DNA of 64,000 nt from an uncultured Pelagibacteraceae bacterium (GTDB taxonomy: Bacteria > Pseudomonadota > Alphaproteobacteria > Pelagibacterales > Pelagibacteraceae). The notes beneath the pieces were generated by a model that did no database searches, was not told the DNA's origin, and saw only the letters and a list, made by a program, of their open reading frames with translations. Below, piece by piece: positions 1 through 9,642 of this stretch (its first letter is position 1; each line of letters opens with the position of its first letter). The stretch lies in assembly GCA_902545035.1 (NCBI GenBank), contig CACCEJ010000001.1, forward strand, positions 54,334 through 118,333, written 5' to 3'. A program made the translations under genes and the position numbers.

Positions 1-198
<198 letters not shown>

Positions 199-257
199 TC
201 ATATAAGTGCTAATTTTTATACTACAACCATCTTTAATATTTAAATTTTGGTTGTTT

Positions 258-893
258 TTACTGGCTTTTTTCATCTTTTTGATTTTCATTTTCACTTTCC
301 ACTGTTTTTCTCTTTGAAACCCCAACTAAAGATGGTCTCAATAGTCTGTCTTTCATCATAAAGCCTTTTTGAATTTCCTGAACAATTGTACCAGGTTCTT
401 TTGCATCATCTTCCACTTCCATCATTGCTTGATGTAGATTTGGATCAAGTTTTTCATTAATTGATTTGATCGGTTCAATATTATTTTTCTTAAATATTGA
501 AAGCATATCATTATTAATAATATTCAAATGTTCTACAATTTTTTTGAGTGCATCAGTATTTTTTAATTTTTCGTCATTTTCTAAAGCGACTTTTGATCTC
601 TCAAGATTATCTAATAAGTTAAGGGCTTCTTTTGCAAACGAATATCCTCCATATTCATACGCATCATCTTTTTCTTTCTCAAATCTTCTTCTTTGATTTT
701 CCATTTCTGCGAAAGTTCTCGCAAGTTTATCTTTAAGTGCCTCTAGTTCCTCTTCTGGTGTTAGTTTTTCCTCTTTTTCTTTTTCTACACCATCACTAAC
801 ATTTTTTTGCTCCTCAACAACTTTTTCTGAAGACTGTTCGTTATTTTCACTTTCTAGAGCTGAAGTGTTATCTTTATTTTCTTCCTTGTCCAT
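258..893 (-). CDS. grpE: Nucleotide exchange factor GrpE
   Basis: 211 aa. GrpE releases ADP from DnaK. The first ~50 residues are acidic and disordered. They are followed by a long helical coiled-coil section (about 50-135), then the C-terminal beta domain with signatures such as PNLHQAMM and VQEIQKGFMMKDRLLRPSLV. The extreme C-terminus is a short charged tail. dnaK starts 77 bases downstream on the same strand, so the two probably form one heat-shock unit. It is divergent from rdgB across only 36 bases, so both promoters must be compressed into or overlap the coding ends. Length and motifs are normal for the family. Confidence 0.96.
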   Translation of the reverse strand: MDKEENKDNTSALESENNEQSSEKVVEEQKNVSDGVEKEKEEKLTPEEELEALKDKLARTFAEMENQRRRFEKEKDDAYEYGGYSFAKEALNLLDNLERSKVALENDEKLKNTDALKKIVEHLNIINNDMLSIFKKNNIEPIKSINEKLDPNLHQAMMEVEDDAKEPGTIVQEIQKGFMMKDRLLRPSLVGVSKRKTVESENENQKDEKSQ

Positions 894-929
894 ATGTGTT
901 TATATGGTAAGAAATTACATAATTTCTAG

Positions 930-1532
930 ATGTCCAAAAAAAAAATTAAAGAAATATTCATTGGCTCAAATAACAAAGGAAAACTCAAGGAAATTGCAGA
1001 TCTATTACCTAAAAACTTAAAAATGTATTCTAATTTAGACTACAAAATTCCTAGTCCTGTGGAAACAGGAACCTCATTCTATGAAAATTCACTTCTTAAG
1101 GCGAAATATTTTTCAAAAAAAACTAAAAAAATTTGTATGTCTGATGACTCTGGAATTGAGATTGATATTTTAGATAAAAAACCAGGAGTATACTCCGCAG
1201 ATTGGGCTGGGAAAAAAAGAAATTTTGATTTAGCCATAAAAAAAGTATATCGAGAAATTAATCAGAAGGATAAAAATTGGAAAAATAAAAAAATTACAGC
1301 TAGATTTATCTGTGTTCTGACAATTTTTTGGCCAAACGGAAAATTTGTGAGTAAAATTGGTAAGATTGAAGGTCGAATATCTAACTTAAAAAAAGGAAAA
1401 AATGGTTTTGGCTATGATCCAATCTTCATACCAAAAGGTAAAAGATTAACCTTCGGTGAGCTTGACCCTCAAAAAAAATATAAAATAGATCATCGTTTTA
1501 ATGCTTTCAAAAAAATTAAAAAATTTTTTTGA
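930..1532 (+). CDS. rdgB: dITP/XTP pyrophosphatase RdgB (HAM1 family)
   Basis: 200 aa. This cytosolic house-cleaning enzyme hydrolyses non-canonical purine triphosphates (dITP, XTP) to monophosphate and pyrophosphate. The N-terminal substrate loop IGSNNKGKLKEI, the SDDSGIEID metal/catalytic motif near residue 71 and the FGYDPIF segment are all visible. Length matches E. coli RdgB. The 3' end overlaps the convergent LpoA-like gene by 17 bases. In alphaproteobacteria rdgB commonly sits near grpE/hrcA/rph and hemW; here only the grpE side is kept. Confidence 0.95.
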   Translation: MSKKKIKEIFIGSNNKGKLKEIADLLPKNLKMYSNLDYKIPSPVETGTSFYENSLLKAKYFSKKTKKICMSDDSGIEIDILDKKPGVYSADWAGKKRNFDLAIKKVYREINQKDKNWKNKKITARFICVLTIFWPNGKFVSKIGKIEGRISNLKKGKNGFGYDPIFIPKGKRLTFGELDPQKKYKIDHRFNAFKKIKKFF

Positions 1533-2667
1533 ATTGATTATCCTCAATACTATAGAAATTTAATTGATGCGTAATTATATTTTTATTTATTTCAAAAATT
1601 CCTATTTTTCCTTTAAATTTATTTTTTTTGTAAAATATATTTTTTGAAATCTTAAAATCATTTTCTAAAATTAAAAAATAAATTAAGCCAATCAAATCAT
1701 AACTTAAAAACGATAGTTGGTCACCATCCTGGCCATAATTATTCTTAAAATCAATTAAAAATGTTTCATAATTATTTTTATTTATGGATGGAAAATATAT
1801 TGGATGAAGAGAGGTCTCTTTCAAAAGAGAATTATCAAACCATTGGTTTAAGGTAATGTATTTAATTCTTTTTGAGGAAACATCTGTATATAGCAATGAT
1901 GTAGCCACGCTTTTCAAATTTTCATCAAAATCAGCTATTACAACTGAATCAAAGTCAATATTTCCCAGTGTGTCCCTTTTCTTAAGGTTTTGAATTTTTT
2001 TATCTTTATCTTTAAATGATAAACCTTCTATCCTTTTTATTTCATCTTGAAGATTTTTTTTTCTTATTTGATATCTTGTTAGATCCTCTATTTGTTTTGT
2101 AAGTTTAGTTGGTTCTCTATCGTAATAAAATATGTCTTTATGTTTTATCTTCGTTTTTTTAACTGCAATTTCTATTTCTTTTTTAAATTCTGACCTTGGA
2201 ATTAAAAAAACACTTTTCGACAAATTATTTTTATTGTTAAATTTTTTTATTGTCTGTATTTGTGAAATTGCATTCACACCTGCGCTAATAACATTTTTAG
2301 GATTATCAATTAATTTATTTGTGAATGAAATGAAAATAACATCTTTTAAATCATCGAGATATTTATTGCTTTCATTAAATACTGGTCCTAAAATAATTCT
2401 TACTCCTTCTTGATATAATTCCTTAGAAACTTTTAGTGCATTTATAGGATTCGATTTTGTGTCTCTCGGAAGAATCTCTATTTTTTTATCATCAATCGTA
2501 TTAACTGCCATTCTTATTGATTTAATAATTTTTTGACCAATGAGCGAATTTTCGCCACTTAAAGGAACGATTAATCCAATTTTAATTTTTTCTTCTGAGT
2601 AAGCACTTTTATTTAAAGCGAGGATTATTGCAGCTCCACATAAAAGGAATTTAATAAAAGTTTTCAT
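1516..2667 (-). CDS. Periplasmic-binding-fold protein, LpoA-like penicillin-binding protein activator
   Basis: 383 aa. An N-terminal signal peptide (cleavage probably after AYS, residue ~24) leads into a type I periplasmic-binding fold beginning KIKIGLIVPLSGENSLIGQ. This is typical of the LpoA C-terminal domain and of amino-acid ABC receptors. The genomic position decides for LpoA: it is back-to-back with rsmI (yraL), and a BON lipoprotein (yraP/dolP) follows rsmI, as in the E. coli yraL-lpoA-yraN-diaA-dolP cluster. The TPR half of E. coli LpoA is absent, and the LLC near residue 10 is not a good lipobox, so it may be soluble in the periplasm. A role in activating peptidoglycan synthases is inferred from context and fold. 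Confidence 0.7.
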   Translation of the reverse strand: MKTFIKFLLCGAAIILALNKSAYSEEKIKIGLIVPLSGENSLIGQKIIKSIRMAVNTIDDKKIEILPRDTKSNPINALKVSKELYQEGVRIILGPVFNESNKYLDDLKDVIFISFTNKLIDNPKNVISAGVNAISQIQTIKKFNNKNNLSKSVFLIPRSEFKKEIEIAVKKTKIKHKDIFYYDREPTKLTKQIEDLTRYQIRKKNLQDEIKRIEGLSFKDKDKKIQNLKKRDTLGNIDFDSVVIADFDENLKSVATSLLYTDVSSKRIKYITLNQWFDNSLLKETSLHPIYFPSINKNNYETFLIDFKNNYGQDGDQLSFLSYDLIGLIYFLILENDFKISKNIFYKKNKFKGKIGIFEINKNIITHQLNFYSIEDNQFKKIF

Positions 2668-2703
2668 TTTAGTTTTAATAATATAATTAAATAAATAATT
2701 TAT

Positions 2704-3555
2704 ATGAATTCAAATAATAATAAATTTAAACCTGGGCTATATTGTGTTGCTACGCCAATAGGAAATATGGGAGATATTTCCTTCAGAGCAATTGAAACCT
2801 TAAGAAAATCAGATTTAATCTTATGTGAAGATACAAGAGTATCAAAAAATATTCTAAAAAAATTCGAAATAAATAAAAAAATAATTTCAAATCATAAATT
2901 TAACGAAACTAAAAATTTAAAATTAGTAATAGATCTTCTTAAAAATAAAAAAATAGTATCATTAGTTTCAGATGCTGGTACACCAGCTATTTCTGATCCT
3001 GGAAGAATACTTGTAAAAGAATGCATAAAAAATGGAATTGATATTTTTCCAATTCCTGGTGCATCTGCATTAAGTGCAGCAATATCAATAAGTGGATTTT
3101 CTGATAATTTTTACTTTTGTGGGTTTTTACCTGAAAAACAAAACCAAATTAGAAACTTATTTCAGAATTTATCAAGTCTTGAGTGTTCAATCGCATTTTT
3201 TATATCACCTAATAAACTAAGTAAAAGAGTTAACGATATTAAAGAATTCTTCTTGAATAGAGAAATACTAATTTGTAGGGAAATTAGCAAATATCACGAA
3301 GAATACATTAGATCACCTGTAAAAGAATTATCAAAAATTAATTTTTCGAGAAAAGGTGAAATAACAGTTGTTATTTCTGAGATGAAAAAAGAAAGATTAA
3401 GTTTCAAAGAACTTGAAGAATCAGATAAAAAAAAAATTAACAAATTAATTAAAAAAATGTCTATTAAAGATATTGTAAAAAAAGTTGCCGAAGAAAGAAA
3501 AATCTCAAAAAAAATCATCTATAATTACTGTCTTCAAATAAAGAATGAGAATTAG
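2704..3555 (+). CDS. rsmI: 16S rRNA (cytidine-1402-2'-O)-methyltransferase RsmI
   Basis: 283 aa. RsmI methylates the ribose of C1402 in the decoding centre of 16S rRNA using SAM. The tetrapyrrole-methylase fold is clear: LYCVATPIGNMGDISFRA at the N-terminus, LILCEDTRVSKNIL, VSDAGTPAISDPG and FPIPGASAL. The C-terminal ~40 residues are Lys-rich and match the usual RsmI helical tail. It overlaps the following BON lipoprotein gene by 11 bases. The gap to the divergent LpoA-like gene is only 36 bases, so the two probably share one compact promoter region. Confidence 0.96.
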   Translation: MNSNNNKFKPGLYCVATPIGNMGDISFRAIETLRKSDLILCEDTRVSKNILKKFEINKKIISNHKFNETKNLKLVIDLLKNKKIVSLVSDAGTPAISDPGRILVKECIKNGIDIFPIPGASALSAAISISGFSDNFYFCGFLPEKQNQIRNLFQNLSSLECSIAFFISPNKLSKRVNDIKEFFLNREILICREISKYHEEYIRSPVKELSKINFSRKGEITVVISEMKKERLSFKELEESDKKKINKLIKKMSIKDIVKKVAEERKISKKIIYNYCLQIKNEN

Positions 3556-4138
3556 AAAAGTTATATTACTATTTGGTTTCATTATACTTACTGGCTGTGT
3601 TGGTTATTCCTCGACAGGAGTTTTGGGAACTGGTGTTTCAATTGCTTTGGATCCAAGAAGTCTTGGCACACAAATAGACGATTCCATTATGCAACAAAAT
3701 TTAAGAGGTAAATTACTGTCAGTTGATAAAAGTTTTATTATTTCTGTGAAAACAAAAATCCTTGATGGAAGAATATTTCTTACAGGAAAAGTAAATTCAG
3801 TTGAAGATAAACTGAAAATAACAAAGTTAGCATGGGAAGTTAAAGGTGCTAGATCAGTTAAAAATGATCTTCGAATAAAAGAAAAGTTTAATTTTAAAAG
3901 ATCTGCAAAAGATTTACTTATAACCTCACAATTAAGAGCAGCACTAATTGGCAGCAAAGAAATTAAAGCAGTTAATTACAATATCGATACTTATAAAAAA
4001 AAAATTTATATCTATGGTATAGCTCAAAATAAAGCTGAAAGAGATGAAGTAACTAAAGAGGCAAAACAAATTCTAGACGTTGAGGATGTGATAGCTAGTA
4101 TTTTTTTGGTTGATGATTTAAGAGTAATAAAAAAATAA
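3545..4138 (+). CDS. dolP: BON-domain outer-membrane lipoprotein, DolP/YraP-like
   Basis: 197 aa. The signal sequence ends in a clean lipobox (LTGC, Cys about residue 18), so the product should be lipidated and exported. Two BON domains follow (about 45-112 and 120-190), with the characteristic G-V-x-S/N-V segments such as IFLTGKVNSVEDKLKI and IYIYGIAQNKAERDEV. DolP binds anionic phospholipids and supports outer-membrane integrity and BAM function. ATG overlaps the rsmI stop by 11 bases, so translation is probably coupled. Position after rsmI mirrors the enterobacterial yra cluster without yraN and diaA. Confidence 0.87.
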   Translation: MRIRKVILLFGFIILTGCVGYSSTGVLGTGVSIALDPRSLGTQIDDSIMQQNLRGKLLSVDKSFIISVKTKILDGRIFLTGKVNSVEDKLKITKLAWEVKGARSVKNDLRIKEKFNFKRSAKDLLITSQLRAALIGSKEIKAVNYNIDTYKKKIYIYGIAQNKAERDEVTKEAKQILDVEDVIASIFLVDDLRVIKK

Positions 4139-4146
4139 AAATCTCT

Positions 4147-6435
4147 TTAATTTGATTTTTTATAGTCAATAACTCCTGCTGAATAAGCTGCTACAGATGC
4201 TAAATTTAATATTTCTGAGGTTGATGATCTTAAAGGAGCAATTTCGATAGGTTGAGCAAGACCAATTAATAATGGACCAATAACTTTAGCTCCACCTAAA
4301 GTTTTCATAATTTTGTATGATATTGCTGCACTATGTTGGCCAGGCATTATTAAAATATTTGCTTTTCCCACTATTTCTGAAAATGGATATAAATCGGAAT
4401 ATTCTGAATCAAGAGCAACATCTGGCTGCATGTCACCGTCAAATATAAAATCAACTTTTCTTTTTTTTAATATTTCTACTGCATCCCTTATATGTTTCGT
4501 TCTGCTAGTAATTGGTTGACCAAATGTTGAATGGGATAAAAAGGCTACTTTTGGATTAAATCCGAACAGTCTTACCACCCTTGCTGCTGAAACGGCCATA
4601 TCAGCTAATTCTTCAGAAGTAGGATACTCATTTACAGAGGTATCTCCTATAAAAACAGTTTTACCTTTGCTAACAACCATATTTAAGCCAAACATAATCT
4701 CACCTTCTCTAGGAGGAATTACTTTTTTAATTTTATCTAATGATTGAGAATATCGTCTTGTATTTCCAGTCACCATTGCATCTGCATCCCCACATTCAAC
4801 CATACAAGATGACCAAATCACTCTGTCATTTCTAATCATTCTATCACAATCTCTTTCAAGTAAACCTTGTTCTCTATGCATTTTTTTAAAGAGAAACTTA
4901 ACATATTTGTTTCTCATTTTTTTGTCCGTTGAATTTACGATTTTAATGTCAAGATTTTCTCCGTAACCAATTTCCTTTAATCTTTGTTTAACAATGTTTT
5001 CCTTTGCAACAATTATGGGAGTCCCCAATCCACTATTTTTGAATGCTATTGCAGCTTTAAGAGTGTTTTCATCTTCACCATCAGCAAATACAACAGTTTT
5101 TTGATTTTTTTTGACCTTAGAATTTATTCCTTGTAGTATAGTAACTGATGGATCTAATCTTTGTTTTAATTGTTCACCATATAAATTAAAATTTTCAATT
5201 TTCCTTCTTGCGACTCCACTTTGTATTGCAGCTTTTGCTACTGCAACTGGAATTACACTGATTAGCCTTGGGTCAAATGTAGATGGAATTATATAATCTT
5301 TTCCATATTTTGGTCGATCTCCCCCCATTGCTGCAGCAACTTCATCAGGAACTCTTTCTCTTGCTAATTTTGCAATTGCATGAGCAGCTGCAATTTTCAT
5401 TTCCTCGTTTATTGTTTTTGCTCGTACATCAAGAGCTCCCCTGAATATGTATGGAAAACCAATTAAATTATTTACTTGATTTGCATAATCCGATCTACCT
5501 GTTGCAATTATTGCATCTTTTCTAATTTTGTAAGCTTCCTCAGGTAGAATTTCTGGATCAGGGTTAGCGCATGCAAAAATAATTGGATTTTTTGCCATTC
5601 TTTTAATCATCTCTTTCTTTAAAATTCCAGCTGATGATAAACCTAAAAAAACATCTGCATCTTCTAATGCATCGTACAGATTCTTATTTTTTGTTTTTTT
5701 TGCATATTTTAATTTCCACTTATTTAAACCTTTTCTATTAGAATTAATCACTCCTTTACTATCTATCATTGTTAAATTATTTTTTTGAACACCTAATTTT
5801 ATAAATAAGTCCGAGCATGCCATTGCAGATGCACCTGCACCATTTACAACAACTTTAATTTTTGAAATTTTTTTTTTTGTAATATGCACTGAATTGATTA
5901 AAGCTGCAGAAGTAATAATTGCTGTTCCATGTTGATCATCATGAAACACTGGTATATCTAGTATTTCTTTTAGATTATCCTCAATCATGAAACATTCTGG
6001 AGCAGCGATATCCTCAAGATTAATACCTCCAAAACTAACAGCAAAATTTTTAATGCTGTTGACTATTTCTTTAGGATCTTTGCTATCAATTTCTAAATCA
6101 ATAGCATCTATATCTGCAAATCTTTTAAATAAAACTGCCTTACCTTCCATCACTGGTTTTGATGCAATTGCCCCAAGGTTTCCCAATCCTAAAATTGCAG
6201 ATCCATTACTTATTACCGCAACTAAATTTCCTTTAGTTGTATAATCATATGCTAGATCAGGATTTCTATGAATTTCTTTAACGGGAGCTGCTACACCCGG
6301 TGAATAAGCTAATGCTAGATCTCTTTTTGATGTCATTGGTTTAGATGAATTAATCTCAATCTTGCCAGATTTATTTGATTTATGAAATTCAAGGGCTTCT
6401 TTATCAGAATAATGTTCAATTTTATTTTTTTTCAT
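4147..6435 (-). CDS. maeB: NADP-dependent malic enzyme with C-terminal phosphotransacetylase-like domain
   Basis: 762 aa, the normal length of the MaeB hybrid. It oxidatively decarboxylates malate to pyruvate in the cytosol, feeding acetyl-CoA and NADPH. Residues ~1-420 are the malic enzyme (AYSPGVAAPVKEI, VFHDDQHGTAIITSAAL, NAD(P)-binding VVNGAGASAMAC). Residues ~430-762 are the phosphotransacetylase-like regulatory domain (FADGEDENTLKAA, IGDTSVNEYPTSEELADMA, PGQHSAAISYKIMKTLGG). In known MaeB proteins that domain is usually regulatory (acetyl-CoA sensing) rather than catalytic. It is convergent with the dolP-like gene and divergent from murJ. Confidence 0.96.
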   Translation of the reverse strand: MKKNKIEHYSDKEALEFHKSNKSGKIEINSSKPMTSKRDLALAYSPGVAAPVKEIHRNPDLAYDYTTKGNLVAVISNGSAILGLGNLGAIASKPVMEGKAVLFKRFADIDAIDLEIDSKDPKEIVNSIKNFAVSFGGINLEDIAAPECFMIEDNLKEILDIPVFHDDQHGTAIITSAALINSVHITKKKISKIKVVVNGAGASAMACSDLFIKLGVQKNNLTMIDSKGVINSNRKGLNKWKLKYAKKTKNKNLYDALEDADVFLGLSSAGILKKEMIKRMAKNPIIFACANPDPEILPEEAYKIRKDAIIATGRSDYANQVNNLIGFPYIFRGALDVRAKTINEEMKIAAAHAIAKLARERVPDEVAAAMGGDRPKYGKDYIIPSTFDPRLISVIPVAVAKAAIQSGVARRKIENFNLYGEQLKQRLDPSVTILQGINSKVKKNQKTVVFADGEDENTLKAAIAFKNSGLGTPIIVAKENIVKQRLKEIGYGENLDIKIVNSTDKKMRNKYVKFLFKKMHREQGLLERDCDRMIRNDRVIWSSCMVECGDADAMVTGNTRRYSQSLDKIKKVIPPREGEIMFGLNMVVSKGKTVFIGDTSVNEYPTSEELADMAVSAARVVRLFGFNPKVAFLSHSTFGQPITSRTKHIRDAVEILKKRKVDFIFDGDMQPDVALDSEYSDLYPFSEIVGKANILIMPGQHSAAISYKIMKTLGGAKVIGPLLIGLAQPIEIAPLRSSTSEILNLASVAAYSAGVIDYKKSN

Positions 6436-6484
6436 AAATTAAATTAATTATACTATTAAGGTAAATTTAGGACTAATATGATTT

Positions 6485-8014
6485 ATGAACCTAATTAAGT
6501 CAACAAGCACGTTCAGTCTATTTGTTTTACTAAGTAGGGTTCTTGGTTACATTAGAGATTTTTTCATAGCTATATACCTTGGATCTGGGCCTTTAGCAGA
6601 TGCTTTCTTTGTTGCCTTTAGAATTCCAAACACTTTTAGAAGATTATTTTCAGAGGGTACCTTTAACGCAGCTTTTGTTCCTTCTTATTCATCAGAATTA
6701 ATTAAAGGCAATAAAACTGCAAACTCATTTGCAAACGTAATCTTTAATTTATTATTACTAGGTTTGTTTTTTACAATTTTATTAATTGAAATATTTATGC
6801 CATTGTTTATTAAAATAATTGCACCAGGATTTTCAAATGACTCTGAAAAATATAATATTGCAATCGATTTAACCAGAATTACTTTCCCATTTTTATTTTT
6901 TATATGTCTTGCATCTTTTTTTTCAGCAATTTTAAATTCTCATAATAAGTTTGCAGCTGCAGCTGCAGCACCAATAATTCTAAATATATTACTAATTATT
7001 TGTTTGTTGTACGCTGAAAATTTAAATGATGATTTAGTTTATTACATGTCTTACACTGTAACTATAGCTGGATTTCTACAATTTTTATTTTTATTAATAT
7101 TTGTAAGAAAATACTTTATAATTAATCTTAATTTTAGTTTTAAAATTAATGAAAAAGTTAGAAAATTTTTCACTAAACTCTTACCAAGTATATTCTCATC
7201 TGGTGTAACCCAAATAAATATATTTGTTGGAACAATCATTGCATCCTTTCAAGTAAGTGCAGTGTCATACTTGTATTATGCCGACAGAATTTATCAGATA
7301 AATTTGGCAATTGCTGGTATTGCTATAAGCACCGTAATATTGCCTAACTTAAGCCGACATATAAAAAATAATAATTCTTTAAAGACTATAGAGCTTCAAA
7401 ACAAAGCTTTAGAGCTTAGTTTATTTTTAAGTTTACCCGCATCTCTTGCTTTAATTGTTGGCTCAGAGCAAATAACATCTGCTTTATTTGGTTATGGTTC
7501 TTTCGATCAAGAAAGCGTTAATAATTCTGCAAGAGCGTTGTTCTATTTTTCAATAGGTCTTCCAGCATTTTCCATGATAAAAATATTTTCAACCTTTTTA
7601 TTTGCTAGAAATGATACCAAAACACCTTTTAAGTTTTCATTAATTTCTGTAATTCTTAATATAATAATAAGTTTAACTTTATTTTCTCGTGTTGGATTTA
7701 TAATTATACCAATAGCGACAACGATTTCTTCCTGGTTTAATGGTATCATTTTATTAATATTTGTATTGAGCAAAAATTACTTTAAGTTTAGCTCAAATTT
7801 TATAATCCAAATAACAAAGATTATTTTTTCTAATATAATTGCGATTTTAATATTTTATTTTTTAATAACTTTACTAGCGAGTCCTTTAGAGTATGCAAAT
7901 AGTTTTAAATTTATTTTTATTGTTTTTATTGTTTTATTAACTTTAGTGTCATACATTGGGATCTCTATAATTATAAAAGCCTTTAAAATTTCAGATATTA
8001 ATTTAAAGTATTAA
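6485..8014 (+). CDS. murJ: Lipid II flippase MurJ
   Basis: 509 aa polytopic inner-membrane protein of the MOP/MVF superfamily with about 14 hydrophobic segments. It exports lipid II for peptidoglycan synthesis. The N-terminus (STFSLFVLLSRVLGYIRD) and the FFVAFRIPNTFRRLFSEGTF/NAAFVPSYS segments are the most conserved stretch of MurJ and carry the arginines important for flipping. The stop codon directly abuts trpS. Next to it on the other strand lies maeB, 49 bases away, so a divergent promoter pair is expected there. In many proteobacteria murJ-trpS is a conserved pair. Confidence 0.95.
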   Translation: MNLIKSTSTFSLFVLLSRVLGYIRDFFIAIYLGSGPLADAFFVAFRIPNTFRRLFSEGTFNAAFVPSYSSELIKGNKTANSFANVIFNLLLLGLFFTILLIEIFMPLFIKIIAPGFSNDSEKYNIAIDLTRITFPFLFFICLASFFSAILNSHNKFAAAAAAPIILNILLIICLLYAENLNDDLVYYMSYTVTIAGFLQFLFLLIFVRKYFIINLNFSFKINEKVRKFFTKLLPSIFSSGVTQINIFVGTIIASFQVSAVSYLYYADRIYQINLAIAGIAISTVILPNLSRHIKNNNSLKTIELQNKALELSLFLSLPASLALIVGSEQITSALFGYGSFDQESVNNSARALFYFSIGLPAFSMIKIFSTFLFARNDTKTPFKFSLISVILNIIISLTLFSRVGFIIIPIATTISSWFNGIILLIFVLSKNYFKFSSNFIIQITKIIFSNIIAILIFYFLITLLASPLEYANSFKFIFIVFIVLLTLVSYIGISIIIKAFKISDINLKY

Positions 8015-8017
8015 TTG

Positions 8018-9019
8018 ATGACCAAAAAAATATTTTCTGGTGTTCAGCCAACAGGCAATCTCCATTTGGGTAACTACCTAGGTGCAATCAAAAATTTTGT
8101 TGAATTAAATAACGATAAAGAAAATGATTGTATATTTTGTGTTGTAGATTTACATGCTATAACTGTTAAACAGGATAAATATCAATTAAAGAGTAATATC
8201 CGCGAAACAGCTGCAACTTTTATTGCGAGCGGAATTGATCCAAGTAAAAGTATTATATTTAATCAATCAGAAGTTCCTGCTCATGCTGAAGGTTCTTGGA
8301 TTTTAAGTTGCATGGCTCCAATGGGTTGGCTCAATAGAATGACTCAATTTAAAGAAAAAGCTGGAAAAGATAAAGAAAAGGCATCTGTGGGCCTTTATAT
8401 TTATCCTGTTTTAATGGCAAGTGATATATTGCTTTATGATGCTACACATGTTCCTGTTGGAGAAGATCAAAAACAACATTTGGAGTTAACAAGAGATATA
8501 GCACATAAATTTAATAAAGACTTTAAATGTGATGATTTTTTAAAAGTTCCTGAACCATTAATAAAGGAGAATTTCTCAAGAATAATGAGTTTAAAAGATG
8601 GTTTGAAAAAAATGAGTAAGTCAGATCCATCTGATTTGAGTAGAATTAATTTGACAGACTCTAAAGATGAAATTGTTAACAAAGTTAAAAAGGCAAAAAC
8701 TGACTCTTTTCCAATTCCAAATGATGAGGAAAAATTAAAAAGTAGGCCTGAAGCTGAAAACCTATTAGGTATCTTCTCAAGTATTTCAAACCAAACTTTG
8801 GGGAAAACTTTAGATGAATTTGGAGGTAAAAATTTTTCAGACTTAAAAGTTCAATTAGCTGAAATTTTATCAAGTAAAATTTCTCCGATTTCAGAAGAAA
8901 TAAAAAAGTTAACTAATGATCAACAATATTTAGATAACATTCTGTTAGAAGGGGCAAACAAAGCAAACGAAATTGCTCGAAAAAAGATACTAGAAATAAA
9001 GAAAATTATAGGCTTTTAA
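8018..9019 (+). CDS. trpS: Tryptophanyl-tRNA synthetase
   Basis: 333 aa from the ATG at 8018. A TTG three bases earlier (8015), directly after the murJ stop, is also in frame but less likely. This class Ic synthetase charges tRNA-Trp. The HIGH-equivalent (HLGNYLG in FSGVQPTGNLHLGNYLGA) and the KMSKS loop (KKMSKSDPSDLSRI) are intact, as are the Trp-pocket segments YPVLMASDILLYDA and VPVGEDQKQHLEL. Length is typical. It is cotranscribed with murJ, with no gap, and followed by a short AT-rich spacer before the Nfu gene. Confidence 0.96.
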   Translation: MTKKIFSGVQPTGNLHLGNYLGAIKNFVELNNDKENDCIFCVVDLHAITVKQDKYQLKSNIRETAATFIASGIDPSKSIIFNQSEVPAHAEGSWILSCMAPMGWLNRMTQFKEKAGKDKEKASVGLYIYPVLMASDILLYDATHVPVGEDQKQHLELTRDIAHKFNKDFKCDDFLKVPEPLIKENFSRIMSLKDGLKKMSKSDPSDLSRINLTDSKDEIVNKVKKAKTDSFPIPNDEEKLKSRPEAENLLGIFSSISNQTLGKTLDEFGGKNFSDLKVQLAEILSSKISPISEEIKKLTNDQQYLDNILLEGANKANEIARKKILEIKKIIGF

Positions 9020-9058
9020 AATTCTTTAAATTTTAAAATTTATAGTTATATAAATAAT

Positions 9059-9601
9059 ATGTTCATTCAAACTCAAGAAACACCAAATCCAAATTCATTG
9101 AAGTTTATACCTGGTAAAGGTGTATCAAATGATGGGCCCTATGAATTTTTAAACGAAAGTCAAACTGAAATTCCATTATTAAAAGACATTTTATCGATTA
9201 ACGGCGTAACTGGAATATTTTTAAGTGAAGATTTTTTATCAATTAATAAATCTCAAGATGAAAAATGGGAAAACATAAAGCATATAGTTATTTCTCATTT
9301 AAATGAATACTATGAAAATGGTAATGAATTTATAATAAATAAAAATACTCCACCAAATGATTTGAAAGATTATGGAGAGATAGAAAAAAAAATAATCAGG
9401 ATCCTAGAGACCAAAATTAGACCTGCGGTTGCAAGAGATGGAGGAGATATAACTTTTAAAGAGTTTAAAGATGGAAAAGTCACAGTTGTATTAAAAGGAA
9501 GCTGCTCAGGATGTCCATCTTCAACCCAAACTTTAAAACAGGGTGTACAAAATTTACTTTGTCATTATATACCTGAAGTTAATGAAGTTTTAGCTGTATA
9601 A
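9059..9601 (+). CDS. Nfu-type iron-sulfur cluster carrier (NfuA-like)
   Basis: 180 aa with two domains. An N-terminal Nfu_N domain (MFIQTQETPNPNSLKFIPG, residues ~1-90) is followed by the NifU C-terminal scaffold domain (~100-178) with the cluster-binding CSGC in VLKGSCSGCPSSTQTLKQG. Nfu proteins accept [4Fe-4S] clusters from the assembly scaffold and pass them to enzymes such as aconitase, lipoyl synthase and MiaB. Both Cys are present, so it should be functional. The domain order is that of mitochondrial NFU1 and its alphaproteobacterial relatives. It lies between trpS and a glucosaminidase-like gene with no obvious functional link. Confidence 0.93.
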   Translation: MFIQTQETPNPNSLKFIPGKGVSNDGPYEFLNESQTEIPLLKDILSINGVTGIFLSEDFLSINKSQDEKWENIKHIVISHLNEYYENGNEFIINKNTPPNDLKDYGEIEKKIIRILETKIRPAVARDGGDITFKEFKDGKVTVVLKGSCSGCPSSTQTLKQGVQNLLCHYIPEVNEVLAV

Positions 9602-9642
9602 TATCCTCACTATCATTTATAAAGAATAATTGGAGTTACATT

